The notes under the pieces: model-generated
Database searches by the model: none
Seen by the model: only the letters and a program-made list of their open reading frames with translations
What the model was told of the DNA's origin: nothing
Assembly (NCBI GenBank): GCA_965249005.1
Contig: CBDFLD010000022.1
Span: forward strand, 62,001-126,000
Source: CBDFLD01 sp965249005
GTDB lineage: Bacteria > Acidobacteriota > UBA6911
DNA length: 64,000 bases
Direction: 5' to 3'
Translations under genes and position numbers: made by a program
In this document: positions 44,556 through 54,071 of the stretch, piece by piece
Position numbering within the stretch: the stretch's first letter is position 1
How the letters are laid out: every line of letters starts with the position of its first letter

Positions 44556-44784
44556 AGGCGCCTCGCCGGCGGGTGAGCCCGTACCCCCGGCGGAGCAAGA
44601 GTGGCGGGCGAAAGGAAGGGCATAACAGAGACAAACAAGATCAAGTGATCCAGACAACCAATGGAAGGTTTGTCTCTTGTGTTTCTCTTTGCTTTCCCTG
44701 TTACGCACAAGGAGCTGAAATCCACGAGATATTCGGAAAAGGCAAACGATTTTCCGAGCGAGCTCATACCTCGCTTATTTTGGG

Positions 44785-44907
44785 ACTAGTGGCGTGTAAC
44801 AGTTGAATTGCTATTACGTGTTGCACACTGTCGTACGCATGGAAGCACGTTCAACGGAGCTAATCAACGAATCATTACTACGAATTCACGTGTTACAGGC
44901 CACTAGT
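44785..44907. mobile_element. MITE-like element with 17-bp terminal inverted repeats
   Basis: ACTAGTGGCGTGTAACA (44785-44801) and TGTTACAGGCCACTAGT (44891-44907) are inverted copies matching at 16 of 17 positions. They bound a 123-base AT-richer sequence with no coding capacity. The right end supplies the stop codon (TAG on the minus strand, 44903-44905) of kinase gene 1. No transposase with these ends is seen in the window. Confidence 0.7.
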
Positions 44908-47147
44908 AGGTCGCGATTGATTCGAGCTCTTCAGACCAGTTCTGCACTACAACGATCTTGGTAGTCAGCTCGTTTCCCTCCTCGCCACCCTCCTTGATCA
45001 TCAAGAAACGTTGGCCGTCGGACGAGACATCGTACTGTCTGGAACCGCCCGCGAGGTAGCTCCCCTCAAAGACAACTTTGGGAATCCCGCTGCTGAAGCT
45101 TGGCTCGGTTCGGATTGGAACCACCATCATCCGGTCCCCGTCCCGATAGAAGAGCTCCCTCCCGTCCGGTGCCCAACCGGGCTCCGATCCTCCGTTGTTG
45201 GAAACCTTCCATTTTCCCTCGTTCACCTCGGGAAAAGGCCGAACATAGATTTCCCACTGATCCGATTCGTCGGATTGATACGCCATCCACTTCCCGTTCG
45301 GCGAGATTTCGTGACTATACACAATATGCCCGCCGGGGGAGTAATGAGGATTGGACCCTAAGAAAAGGACCCGGTGCTCGTGGGTTACGGGATCGAGCAG
45401 CGCAATCTGCCGATTCCAACCGGCGAGGATCGTAACGAGGATCGCCTTGCCACCGGGGAGTAACTCCGGCCAGACATGTGCTCTCTCCTGTTTATCTCTA
45501 TCCAGGATGCTCAAGGGCACCGGATCTCCCCCCGAGTCTGGGATACGGTGGAGTTCTTGGTTCGGGCTTCCATAGAGGATCGTCCCATCTTCCGCCCAGA
45601 CTGCGCCAAAGAGAACAGGAGAGTCAGCGCGAAGGGTTGTTGCCTGTCCATCGCGAACCGAAACCTTCTTCAGATCGGAGTCTGCGTAGAAGCCTATCTC
45701 TTTGCCATCAGGGGAAAAAAAGGGAGTGAAAAGGATAGATCCCCCGGTACTGGGAAAGCAAGTGGCCTCCAGCTGGTCTACGGGGCGAAGGCACAGTTGC
45801 TGTCGGGTTCCTACCTGACAGACATAGGCAACGTGTGTTCCGTCCGGTGATATGGCGATGTCGTTAAACGCGCGCGTGATCCACAAAGGGGCTGATTGCG
45901 GAGTAGTGATCGTGAAGCGAGTGACCTGTCGCCGTTCTTGTGGGGGCGGGCGCAGCAGCATCAAGACAACGATGCCCGCTATGAGAATCGCGACCACGGA
46001 GACCAGAGCCAGCGCAATCCAGTTGTGCCGCCAAAAGGAAACGGGTGCGGCGCGGCCAGTTTCCACTGATGGCGTTTCCTTAGGATCAGCCAAGACTTCG
46101 TCGATTTCGATGCGAGCGTCGGAGATGTCGTGCAGGCGTTTGGCTGGATCCTTTTGCAGGCAGCGACGCAGCAGCCGGACGATGGCAGACGGAGTTTCCT
46201 CGGGAAGGCCTTCGAAGTCCGGTTCCTGGTGGACGATAGCCGCCAAGATAGGTTGCCGTGTCTCCTCTGAAGGGTTGTTTCCCGGATAAACACTCATACA
46301 GCACACAGCCAAAAGCCCAAATGTCGGTTCTTTTGTCTACGGGGTTTCCTCTAGCCTGTTCCGGGCTCATGTACGCGGTAGTTCCGAGAATAACTCCAGT
46401 TTCGGTAGTCCGCATCTCGGTGGCGCGGGGCCTTGAAACGTCGCTTTGTGAAGCCGCCTTTTCGAAACCCTTGGCCAGTCCAAAATCCAGGATTTTGACG
46501 CTTCCGTCCGGTGTGATCATGATGTTGGCTGGCTTGAGGTCGCGATGAATAATCCCTTTTTCGTGGGCAGCCTCCATTCCTTTTGCAATCTGGAGACAGA
46601 TGTCCAGTACTTCGCCAATCCGCAAGCGTCCCTGTGTTAGTCTTTTCGCCAGGGTTTCGCCTGCAACCAACTCCATCGCGAGGAACGGCATCCCTTCCCA
46701 TTCCTCGAACTCGTAGATGGCCGCAATGTTTGGATGATTGAGCGATGCCAGGAGGCGAGCTTCTCGTTGAAACCGACCCAGACGCTCCCGGTCTTGGGAA
46801 AAGGCAGCTGACAGGACTTTGACGGCCACTTCTCGGCCGAGCTTCTTGTCCCTGGCGCGATAAACTTCTCCCATGCCGCCGGCGCCTAGACTGTCGATAA
46901 CATCAAAGGAACCGATGACCTGTCCGGTCTGCAACTGGCCCGTATCCTGGGCGACCATCCCGGCCGCCACTTCCAGGGCTGGATCACTCAGAAACCCGTC
47001 CGCTTCCTCGTGAGACTGAATCAAGGACTCGACTTCACGGCGCAGTTCCAGATTTCCCACAGTGGCCCGTTCGAGGAACTCCGCTCGCTGACCGGAATCG
47101 AGTTTCAGAGCCGCGTCGAATAGCTCTTTGACCTTTTCACGACTCAT
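44903..47147 (-). pseudogene. Ser/Thr kinase-PD40 propeller gene 1, frameshifted and internally deleted
   Basis: N-terminal region with a conserved preface (KVKELFDAALKLDSGQR), kinase (GAGGMGEVYRARD; VAVKVL; HRDLKPANIM; DFGLAKG; GTTAYMSPEQARG), one membrane span (WIALALVSVVAILIAGIVVL) and propeller. Near 46,255 two bases appear lost: GKQPFRGDT leads into a wrong frame, while PILAAIVHQEPDF continues in another. Compared with gene 2, about 217 propeller residues are missing in frame between IVYSHE and ISPNGKW. It arose by tandem duplication from gene 2 and looks decayed. Confidence 0.88.
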
Positions 47148-47205
47148 CACTGCGTCCTTTGCCCATTTCTCTCCGAAGCCAGGCTCGTGATAACTTCCGC
47201 TCCAG
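47137..47205 (-). pseudogene. 3' remnant of a duplicated ECF sigma gene
   Basis: Twenty-two codons reading LERKLSRAWLRREMGKGRSD and two more match the last residues of the ECF sigma factor at 50083 (LEWKLARAWLRREIGKGRSD). They end in a stop that overlaps kinase 1's start by the same 14 bases as in the parent. It fills nearly the whole gap between kinase 2 and kinase 1. It marks the edge of the tandem duplication. Confidence 0.88.
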
Positions 47206-47208
47206 TTC

Positions 47209-50093
47209 CTAATGAGACGCGATTGATTTGAGCTCTTCAGCCCAGTTCTGCACGACGATGATCTCAGGCAGTCTATCTTCGTCTTCGCCTTCCTTGATCA
47301 TCAAGAAGCGCTGCCCGTCCGCCGAGACATCGTAATGTCGGCTGACACGCGCCAGGTAGCGTCCCTCAAATAGAACCTCGGGCTTGCTACTTCTGAAGCT
47401 TGACTCGGTTTGGATTGGAACCGCCATCATCCGGTTACCGTTCCGGTAGAAGAGTTCCCGCCCATCCGGTGCCCAAGCCGGATCCGAGCCGCCGTTGGTC
47501 GAAACCTTCCATTTGCCCTCTTTGACTGCGGGAAAAGGACGAACATAGATTTCCCATTCATCCGATTCGTCGGACTGATAAGCTAGCCAGTTCCCGTCCG
47601 GTGATATTTCAGGACGAATCTCGTTGAAGCTATCAGTCAGAATGAGCTGTTGGGTTCGCTCGCCCTCGATCGATACGACCCCAATGTCAGCGCTCTCCTG
47701 ATTGAGATTGACAAAGAGTACTTGTAGACCATCGGCAGAAATCGAAGAAGGGAACAATGAACCAGGGTCGCTTGCTAGCAGTTCGACATCGCCTGAGCCG
47801 TCGTGCTTCTGCCAGTACAAATCAAGCCCTGGTTCTGCGCTATGTGTAGAACTGTAGACGATGCGCTCGCCATCAGGCGTCCAGATTGGGAAGCATTCGG
47901 GAGCTGCGCTACGGGTAAGCCGAACTTCGCTGTCGCGTTCGATATCGTAAAGCCACACGTCGGAGTCGGACGGATCGTCCATCTGCAGTGCCACCCGTCT
48001 GCCATCGGGGGAAATCCGCGGCCCGTTGTAGGGTCGCGGCTCGGCATCCAACGGGTATTCTTTGCCTTTTCGATCCACCCAAACCAGTACCCGCTGCTCC
48101 GATCCCAGAATTTGCGGTATATAGACGAGCGTTCCCTCGTCCGAAAGACAGAAATTTGCCGCGCCGTTCCTTTTCGTTTCTAGATTCTTCAGCACCGCGA
48201 CCGGAACACCCGTGACCACGAGCTCCTCGGGATCGAAGGCCACGGCCCAGAGGGTTGCTTCGTGACTGTACACAATGTGGCCGCTCGGGGAGTAACCAGG
48301 ATTGGACCCAAGAAATAGTATGCGGTGCATACGGGTCACTGGATCGAGCACGGCGACCTGCCGGTTACCCTGGGCGAGGACTGTAAAGAGGATTGCCTTG
48401 CCGCCAGGTAGCACATCCGGCCAGACATGCGCTCTCTCGTTTTTCTCTTTATCCAGGATGCTCATGGGCGCGGGTTCTTCACCCGGGGCAGTGATTCGGT
48501 AGAGTGCGCGGTTTGGACTTCCGTAGATTATCGTCTCATCTTCACCCCAGGATGCGCCAAATAGATAATTGGAGTAAGCGCGGAGGATCGTTACGCGCCC
48601 ATCCCGAACGGAAATCTTCTTCAGCGCGTTGTCGGCGGAGAAGCCTATCTCACTACCATCATGCGAAAAAAAGGGATTGATGAGAAAAGTCCCCTCGGTA
48701 CCTGCAATGCGCACGGCTTCCAGCTCATCTACCGCCCGAAGGCAAAGTTGCTGTCGCGTTCCGGCCTGACAAACATAAGCAATGTGGGTTCCGTCCGCTG
48801 AGATGGCTATGTCGTTATAGCTTTGCGTGACCTGCAAAGCGGCTGACGGCGGAGTCGTGATCGCGAATCGGGTGACCTGCCGCCGTTCTTCCGAATCCGG
48901 ACGCATGAGTACTAAGGCAATGATGCCAGTCAGGAGGCTCACCACGACGGCGACGAGAATCAACGGAATCGAGCTGAGTCGCCAAAAGGGAAGGGATTGT
49001 GCACGGACGGGGGCCGCTGACGACGCTTCCTGCGAATCCGTTAGTGTTTCGTCGATTTCGATACGAGCGTCGGCGATGTCGTGCAGACGTCTGGCTGGGT
49101 CCTTTTGCAGGCAGCGACTCAGTAGCCTGACGATAGCAGATGGAGTTTCCGCGGGAAGGCGATCGAAGTCCGGCTCTTCGTGGCAATGGCCGCCAAAATG
49201 TCGGTTGGCGTCTCGCCCCCGAATGGTTGTTTCGCAACCAGACATTCGTAAAGAACGCACCCGAAAGCCCAGATGTCCGTCCTCTTGTCGACAGATTTGC
49301 CACGCGCCTGTTCGGGGCTCATGTACGCCGCAGTGCCCAGAATCACTCCGGATTCTGTGGTCCCCCCGGTCGGAGACCGCGAGAGATCCTCTTGCGGGGT
49401 CTCTCGTTCAAACGCCTTTGCCAGTCCGAAGTCCAGCACCTTGACCTTGCCTTCTGGCGTGATCTTTATATTGGCCGGCTTCAGATCCCGATGAATGATT
49501 CCTTTCTCATGTGCAGCTTGCAGTCCTTCCGCGATCTGGCGACAAACGTTGAGTCCCTTTTCCGTGGAGAGCGGGCCTTTTTCGAGGACCTTCGACAGTG
49601 TCTCGCCTGCCACCAGTTCCAGTGCGAGGAAATCCATCCCTTCCCAGTCTTCCAGCGCATAGATCCCGGCGATATTCGGATGACTGAGCGACGCGAGAAT
49701 CTGCGCTTCTCGTTGGAACCGGCCGAGCCGCTGCTTGTCCTGGGAAAAGGCTCCACGCAACACTTTGATAGCCACGTCTCTGCCTAGCTTTGCATCCCGG
49801 GCCTGGTAGACTTCTCCCATACCACCAGAGCCGATGCTGTCGAGAATCTGGTAGGATCCGATGACCTGTCCCGTCTCCAGCTGAACAGTATCCTTGGCGA
49901 CCATCCCGGCTGCCACCTCCAGGGCTGGGTCACTCAGAAACCCGTCCGCTTCCTCGTGAGACTGGATCAAGGACTCGACTTCACGGCGCAGTTCCAGATT
50001 TCCTCCGGAGGCCCGTTCGAGGAACTCCGGTCGCTGACCGGAGTCGAGTTTCAGAGCAGCGTCGAACAGCTCTTTGACCTTTTCACCTCTCAT
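47209..50093 (-). pseudogene. Ser/Thr kinase-PD40 propeller gene 2, with one frameshift
   Basis: Same architecture as gene 1 but with the complete propeller: kinase motifs GSGGMGEVYQARD, VAIKVL, HRDLKPANIK and DFGLAKA; membrane span IPLILVAVVVSLLTGIIALVL; then repeated SPDG/SADG propeller blades to residue ~950. Near 49,185 one base is missing: TPTDILAAIA runs into a false frame while EEPDFDRLPAETPS continues in the next. The shift lies in the kinase C-lobe. It overlaps the ECF gene by 11-14 bases, so it was the sigma factor's partner. Sequencing error is an alternative to decay. Confidence 0.88.
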
Positions 50094-50676
50094 CACTGCG
50101 TCCTTTGCCGATCTCTCTGCGAAGCCAGGCTCGCGCCAGCTTCCACTCCAGCTCCACCGTCCGGGTTGAAACCTGCAACACTTCGGCGGCTTCCTTTGTT
50201 TTCAATCCTCCAAAGAAGCGCAACTCCACGACCTGACTCTGCCTCTCATCAATAGCGGCAAGTCGCTTCAGAACTTCGTCCAGTGCAATAAAATCCTCGA
50301 TTCGCGCCATGGGGACAGGGGGGGCAGCCGCCTCTTCGCTGAGTTGAACGTGGGAAAGCTCGCCCCCGCGCTTATCGCTTCTGCGTCTGCGAGCGTAGTC
50401 CACCAGGATCTGGCGCATCAGCTTGGCCGAGATGCCAAAGAAGTGAGCGCGACTCTCCCATTGTAAGTCTTTCCCATCCATCAGCTTCATGTAGGCCTCG
50501 TTCACGAGCGCCGTCGTCTGAAGGGTGTGGCCCTCCCGTTCCCCACGCATGCATGCATGGGCCAGGCGATGGAGCTCCTGCTCGACAACCGGTATCAACT
50601 CGTCCCGAGCTTTGAGATCCCCTTGCCCCCAGGCGAGGAGTAGCTGCGTCACGTCGCGTGTCGAGGGCGTCATCAT
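50083..50676 (-). CDS. ECF-type RNA polymerase sigma factor (TIGR02999/Sig-70_X6 type)
   Basis: A 197-residue sigma factor. Region 2 includes LLLAWGQGDLKARDELIPVV and the following AHFFGISAKLMRQILVDYA with the RRRRSDKRGG tail typical of this subfamily. Region 4 is LDEVLKRLAAIDERQSQVVELRFFGGL followed by KEAAEVLQVSTRTVE. In Acidobacteriota and Planctomycetota such factors precede Ser/Thr kinase genes, as here. The kinase may control sigma activity in place of an anti-sigma factor (inference). ATG 50676 was chosen; a longer frame starts at 50757. Confidence 0.9.
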   Translation of the reverse strand: MMTPSTRDVTQLLLAWGQGDLKARDELIPVVEQELHRLAHACMRGEREGHTLQTTALVNEAYMKLMDGKDLQWESRAHFFGISAKLMRQILVDYARRRRSDKRGGELSHVQLSEEAAAPPVPMARIEDFIALDEVLKRLAAIDERQSQVVELRFFGGLKTKEAAEVLQVSTRTVELEWKLARAWLRREIGKGRSDER

Positions 50677-50967
50677 TACTACTCTCTTGGGTAACGAGGG
50701 ATTCCCAATCATACCACGGGTCGCCTGTCTCCGCCCGGACGGCTTGAATTCGTTCAAAGTTTTATTGCGGCTTTTGTCTTCCGTTTGCGCACGAGTAAGT
50801 GAGGACCCGAAATGCGGGTTACGAAAAAGGGGCCGTGAATCTGCCGTGCCGACACCTGGCGCTGGCTCTCTTGCGGTAGAGCTTTTTCGTTCACATCGAT
50901 TTGCCGGGAATGAGTCCGGCCCAAACAGTGAGGATAGGAAATGACAGTTTTCGGAAAGGATAAAAAC

Positions 50968-51573
50968 ATGATCAGCAAACTCACGAGTCTAATGTTATTT
51001 CTGCTCTTGGCAGGGTGGTCAACGGCGATGGCCGGCGACGACATAATCTGTGCCAACGCGGTTTGTCCAGGTTCCGCAGACAATGTTGAGGTCCCGTCTG
51101 GGGCATTTTGTTTTATGGACGGCGCACAGGTAGATAACGTGAAAGTCTTCGGCAGCCTTTTGGCAACGGGAACAGTTTTTCATGGCAACATCCAGGCTGA
51201 GCCGGGACACGAGCGTGTAGTACTGCTTGGCCCTCCGGCTGGTTTCGCCCCCAATACGATCCACGGCGATGTCCAGATCAAAGGAGGAGTGGGGCCCAAT
51301 AACTCAATCGTACTTGACGGCAACATAATTCATGGAAACTTCCAAGCCGAGGAGAACTCTAACCCCCAAATCATTCTTAACAGTATGATAGGGGGTGACG
51401 CCCAAGTGTTTAAGAACAACGGGGACCCGTTCAGTGCAGTCATCGGCGGCAACATGATAGGCGGGAACCTTCAATGCAAAGAAAATAGCTCAGGTCTTTT
51501 TGCCGGTGCTGCCGGCCCTAACCAAGTCGGTGGGGACAAGGAAGACCAGTGCAGCGCGGACAATGGGTTCTAG
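50968..51573 (+). CDS. Secreted repeat protein, possible right-handed beta-helix (bactofilin-like pattern)
   Basis: A 201-residue protein with a signal peptide (MISKLTSLMLFLLL, cleavage near AMAG). The mature part has repeats such as VFHGNIQAE, TIHGDVQIKGG, IIHGNFQAEENS, MIGGDAQVFKN and MIGGNLQCKE, each about 20-25 residues. This G-[ND]-[VILF]-Q pattern suggests stacked beta-strands, as in bactofilin or polymer-forming proteins. Four Cys may form disulfides. I know no named family. It is divergent from the sigma/kinase operon and could be its target or be unrelated. Confidence 0.6.
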   Translation: MISKLTSLMLFLLLAGWSTAMAGDDIICANAVCPGSADNVEVPSGAFCFMDGAQVDNVKVFGSLLATGTVFHGNIQAEPGHERVVLLGPPAGFAPNTIHGDVQIKGGVGPNNSIVLDGNIIHGNFQAEENSNPQIILNSMIGGDAQVFKNNGDPFSAVIGGNMIGGNLQCKENSSGLFAGAAGPNQVGGDKEDQCSADNGF

Positions 51574-51956
51574 TCTCCGAAGAAAACTAAAAAGGACGAG
51601 GGAATTCCCTAGCGCTAAGTGTGATCGGAGCGACCTCTAAAGTCCTTCGCCTAATCAAGAAGATCAGGGGGTGACCCCCACCACCCAAGGTGGAGGAGCA
51701 CCCCCTCTGCTCCAACCATCAATCCCTCGAGTGTTGCTCAAAATCCGCACCTTAGCCAAAACCTGCTTCGGGCCGCTCACGGATAGCGCGGTCAAGCCGC
51801 CCTGCGTGAGCGGCCTACCCTGCCCACTCAAGTTCTCCTGGACATCGCAAGGTCGACACTGAGAAACTGAGCGCAACTCACGCAGGGCGGCTTGACCGCG
51901 CTATCCGTGAGCGGCTTGGTCGACTATATAGATGCAGTCGGGAAGGACGGCAAACA
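51574..51956. repeat. Intergenic region with a 39-bp perfect inverted repeat
   Basis: No gene. The segment 51772-51810 recurs as its exact reverse complement at 51877-51915, separated by 66 bases. Each arm holds the compound hairpin sequence seen at 29,839-29,881 (GCCGCTCACG and CGGTCAAGCCG segments). The first arm runs into CTAC at 51815-51818, making another empty intron target. Nearby, a GGGGGTGACCCCC palindrome-like hairpin lies at about 51,668-51,680. The transcript could fold into a very long stem ahead of the phosphatase gene. Confidence 0.8.
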
Positions 51957-54071
51957 ATGCAGCAATCCAGACGGAGTTTCCTCCGGCACTTCGGTATGTT
52001 GGGCGGGTGTTTTGTGGTGACCGCCTCTCCGGTCGCTATCGGTGTGGTGAGTCAGCCACGAGGAGGGCGCGGCCGTTACCTGTTTCCACAGGGAGTGGCA
52101 TCCGCCGACCCGCAGCCGGACGCGGTGATGTTCTGGACGCGGGCTCAACACAGCACAGAGAGCGAGACAAACATTGCACTGAGGCTTCAGGTCGCCCGCG
52201 ATGCGGAGTTTCGAGATTCGATCACGGAAACGGAGGTCACCGCCAGTGCGGCTCACGATTTCACGGTCCGGGTTTTTCTGAATGGACTGGAGCCCGACAG
52301 CGCCTACTTCTACCGGTTTCTAGCGCCGGACAGCACGCCGAGCCGTGTGGGGCGTACGCGGACAGCGCCGCCTCCGGATGCGCGTCGCCCCCTGACGGTC
52401 GCGGTCTTTGCATGCCAGCACTACAGTGATGGATTCTTCAGTGCCTACCGCCAGATGCTGCTTGACAATGAAGCAGCGCCTGCTGACCGCAAGATCGATC
52501 TCGTGCTTCATCTCGGCGATTTCATTTACGAGTTTCCCGAGGTCGATCTCTACAATCCGGACGGTACACTGGTCAAAGCCACCAACCCGGACGGGACTCA
52601 GAGAATCGTACCGCCGCTTCCTTCTGGAGGGCCAGGAAGCGAGAGCCGCATTGCCGTGACGCTCGAAGACTTTCGTCATTTATACCGCACCTACCTGCTG
52701 GACCGGGACCTTCAGGCGGCGCGCGCGGCGTTTCCCTTCGTTCACATATGGGATGACCACGAGCTGGTCAACGACTACTGGCAGAGTTTCGTGCTGACGA
52801 ATTCCATCACCCGGCGCAAAGTCGACGCCAACCAGGCCTGGTTTGAATACGTTCCGGCAGCTCTCACGAACGCCCCCAAAGGTCCCGGCGGCTTCAGCCC
52901 TGCCCGCGATTTCAAGCAGGTCGCGGTGGACGATGTCGCTCCCACAAGCGTTGACACTCTCGATGATCACTATCTTGTCCGCGAGGCCAATAACCTGGCC
53001 GCCATTCGCTCGCTGACCGCGTATCGCAGCCTGCGCTGGGGCAGTCTCGTCGACCTGTTCCTTCCCGACGAGCGGAGCTATCGCGGCCCGAGAGGGGTCG
53101 TCTCGAGCCTGCTAAAGGGCTCCCTCGCCCCTTACCCACTGGCACCGGTAAAACCGGAAACCGTGTACACCCTCAACGCAGGTCGCACGGCAAATGGCGG
53201 TCGCCCGCCGGAGACGGTCGTTCATCAAGGGCGAGCCGTCGAGAACACGCGCAAGGATTCCCCGGTGGGATCGATCTTCGGGGCTGAACAAAAGGCCTGG
53301 CTGAAGGCCTCTCTAAAAAAGAGCGATGCGATCTGGAGGGTGTTGTGCAATAGCGTGCCGATGCTGCGCTTCGGGTTCGATGTCACATTTCGCCCCGGCG
53401 AGCCGCACAACGGGCTTTTATGGACGGACAGCTGGGATGGCTATCCCGTGGAGCGGCGCGAGCTGATGGAGTTTCTCAAACAGGAAGGGCTTGCCGACGT
53501 CGTATCGATCGCGGGAGACCGCCACGCCCATCTTGCCGGTCTGATCTACGACGACTACGATGGCGAGGCGCCCAAGGCCGTCATCCCCGAGTTCGGCTGC
53601 GCAAGCACGAGCGCCGGCTGCCGGGCCAAAGTTCACGGCCTGGAGATCCAGCACGACGAGGACCTGAAACCGCTTTTCTTGTCGATCAAGAACGGGGCCG
53701 GCGGGGTAAAGGAAGCGACGCCCACGCTCAATGCCTGGATGCTCTTCGGCGCTGAGGCGGCGCGCAAGCTTCATGAGACCGGCGATGCCGCCGCGGCGCG
53801 CAAGTTGGCCAAGCATCACGTCAACCCGCACTTCCGCTATTCGGACATGGATGCCTACGGCTACCTCTCGGCCCACTTTGGTCCGGATCGCATGGAAGTC
53901 CAGTTCGTGACCATTCCGGAACCGCTCGAGGACCCGGGTGAAGCCGGACCGACGGTCAAGCGTCGCGTGCGTTACGTGGTCGAGCGGTGGAAAGCAGGAG
54001 AAGAACCGAAGATCTCCGGTCTCGAGATCGATGGCGATCCGCCGCTGCTTGGCATAAAGAAGGCTACTTGA
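51957..54071 (+). CDS. phoD: Alkaline phosphatase D family protein (PhoD-like), Tat-exported
   Basis: A 704-residue metallophosphoesterase. A Tat signal (RRSFLRHF at residues 5-12, then a hydrophobic stretch) is followed by the PhoD N-terminal domain (FPQGVASADPQPDAVMFWTR). The catalytic domain has CQHYSDGFFSAYR, LVLHLGDFIYE and IWDDHELVNDYW metal motifs, and a late SIAGDRHAHLAGL. It is expected to hydrolyse phosphomono- or diesters in the periplasm using Fe/Ca. The 3' end overlaps the convergent cyclase gene by 8 bases. Confidence 0.92.
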   Translation: MQQSRRSFLRHFGMLGGCFVVTASPVAIGVVSQPRGGRGRYLFPQGVASADPQPDAVMFWTRAQHSTESETNIALRLQVARDAEFRDSITETEVTASAAHDFTVRVFLNGLEPDSAYFYRFLAPDSTPSRVGRTRTAPPPDARRPLTVAVFACQHYSDGFFSAYRQMLLDNEAAPADRKIDLVLHLGDFIYEFPEVDLYNPDGTLVKATNPDGTQRIVPPLPSGGPGSESRIAVTLEDFRHLYRTYLLDRDLQAARAAFPFVHIWDDHELVNDYWQSFVLTNSITRRKVDANQAWFEYVPAALTNAPKGPGGFSPARDFKQVAVDDVAPTSVDTLDDHYLVREANNLAAIRSLTAYRSLRWGSLVDLFLPDERSYRGPRGVVSSLLKGSLAPYPLAPVKPETVYTLNAGRTANGGRPPETVVHQGRAVENTRKDSPVGSIFGAEQKAWLKASLKKSDAIWRVLCNSVPMLRFGFDVTFRPGEPHNGLLWTDSWDGYPVERRELMEFLKQEGLADVVSIAGDRHAHLAGLIYDDYDGEAPKAVIPEFGCASTSAGCRAKVHGLEIQHDEDLKPLFLSIKNGAGGVKEATPTLNAWMLFGAEAARKLHETGDAAAARKLAKHHVNPHFRYSDMDAYGYLSAHFGPDRMEVQFVTIPEPLEDPGEAGPTVKRRVRYVVERWKAGEEPKISGLEIDGDPPLLGIKKAT

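Noticed and set aside
42873..44708. Minus-strand 611-codon ORF opposite the IS1380 gene
   Set aside because: It mirrors the transposase coding frame and has no domain of its own.
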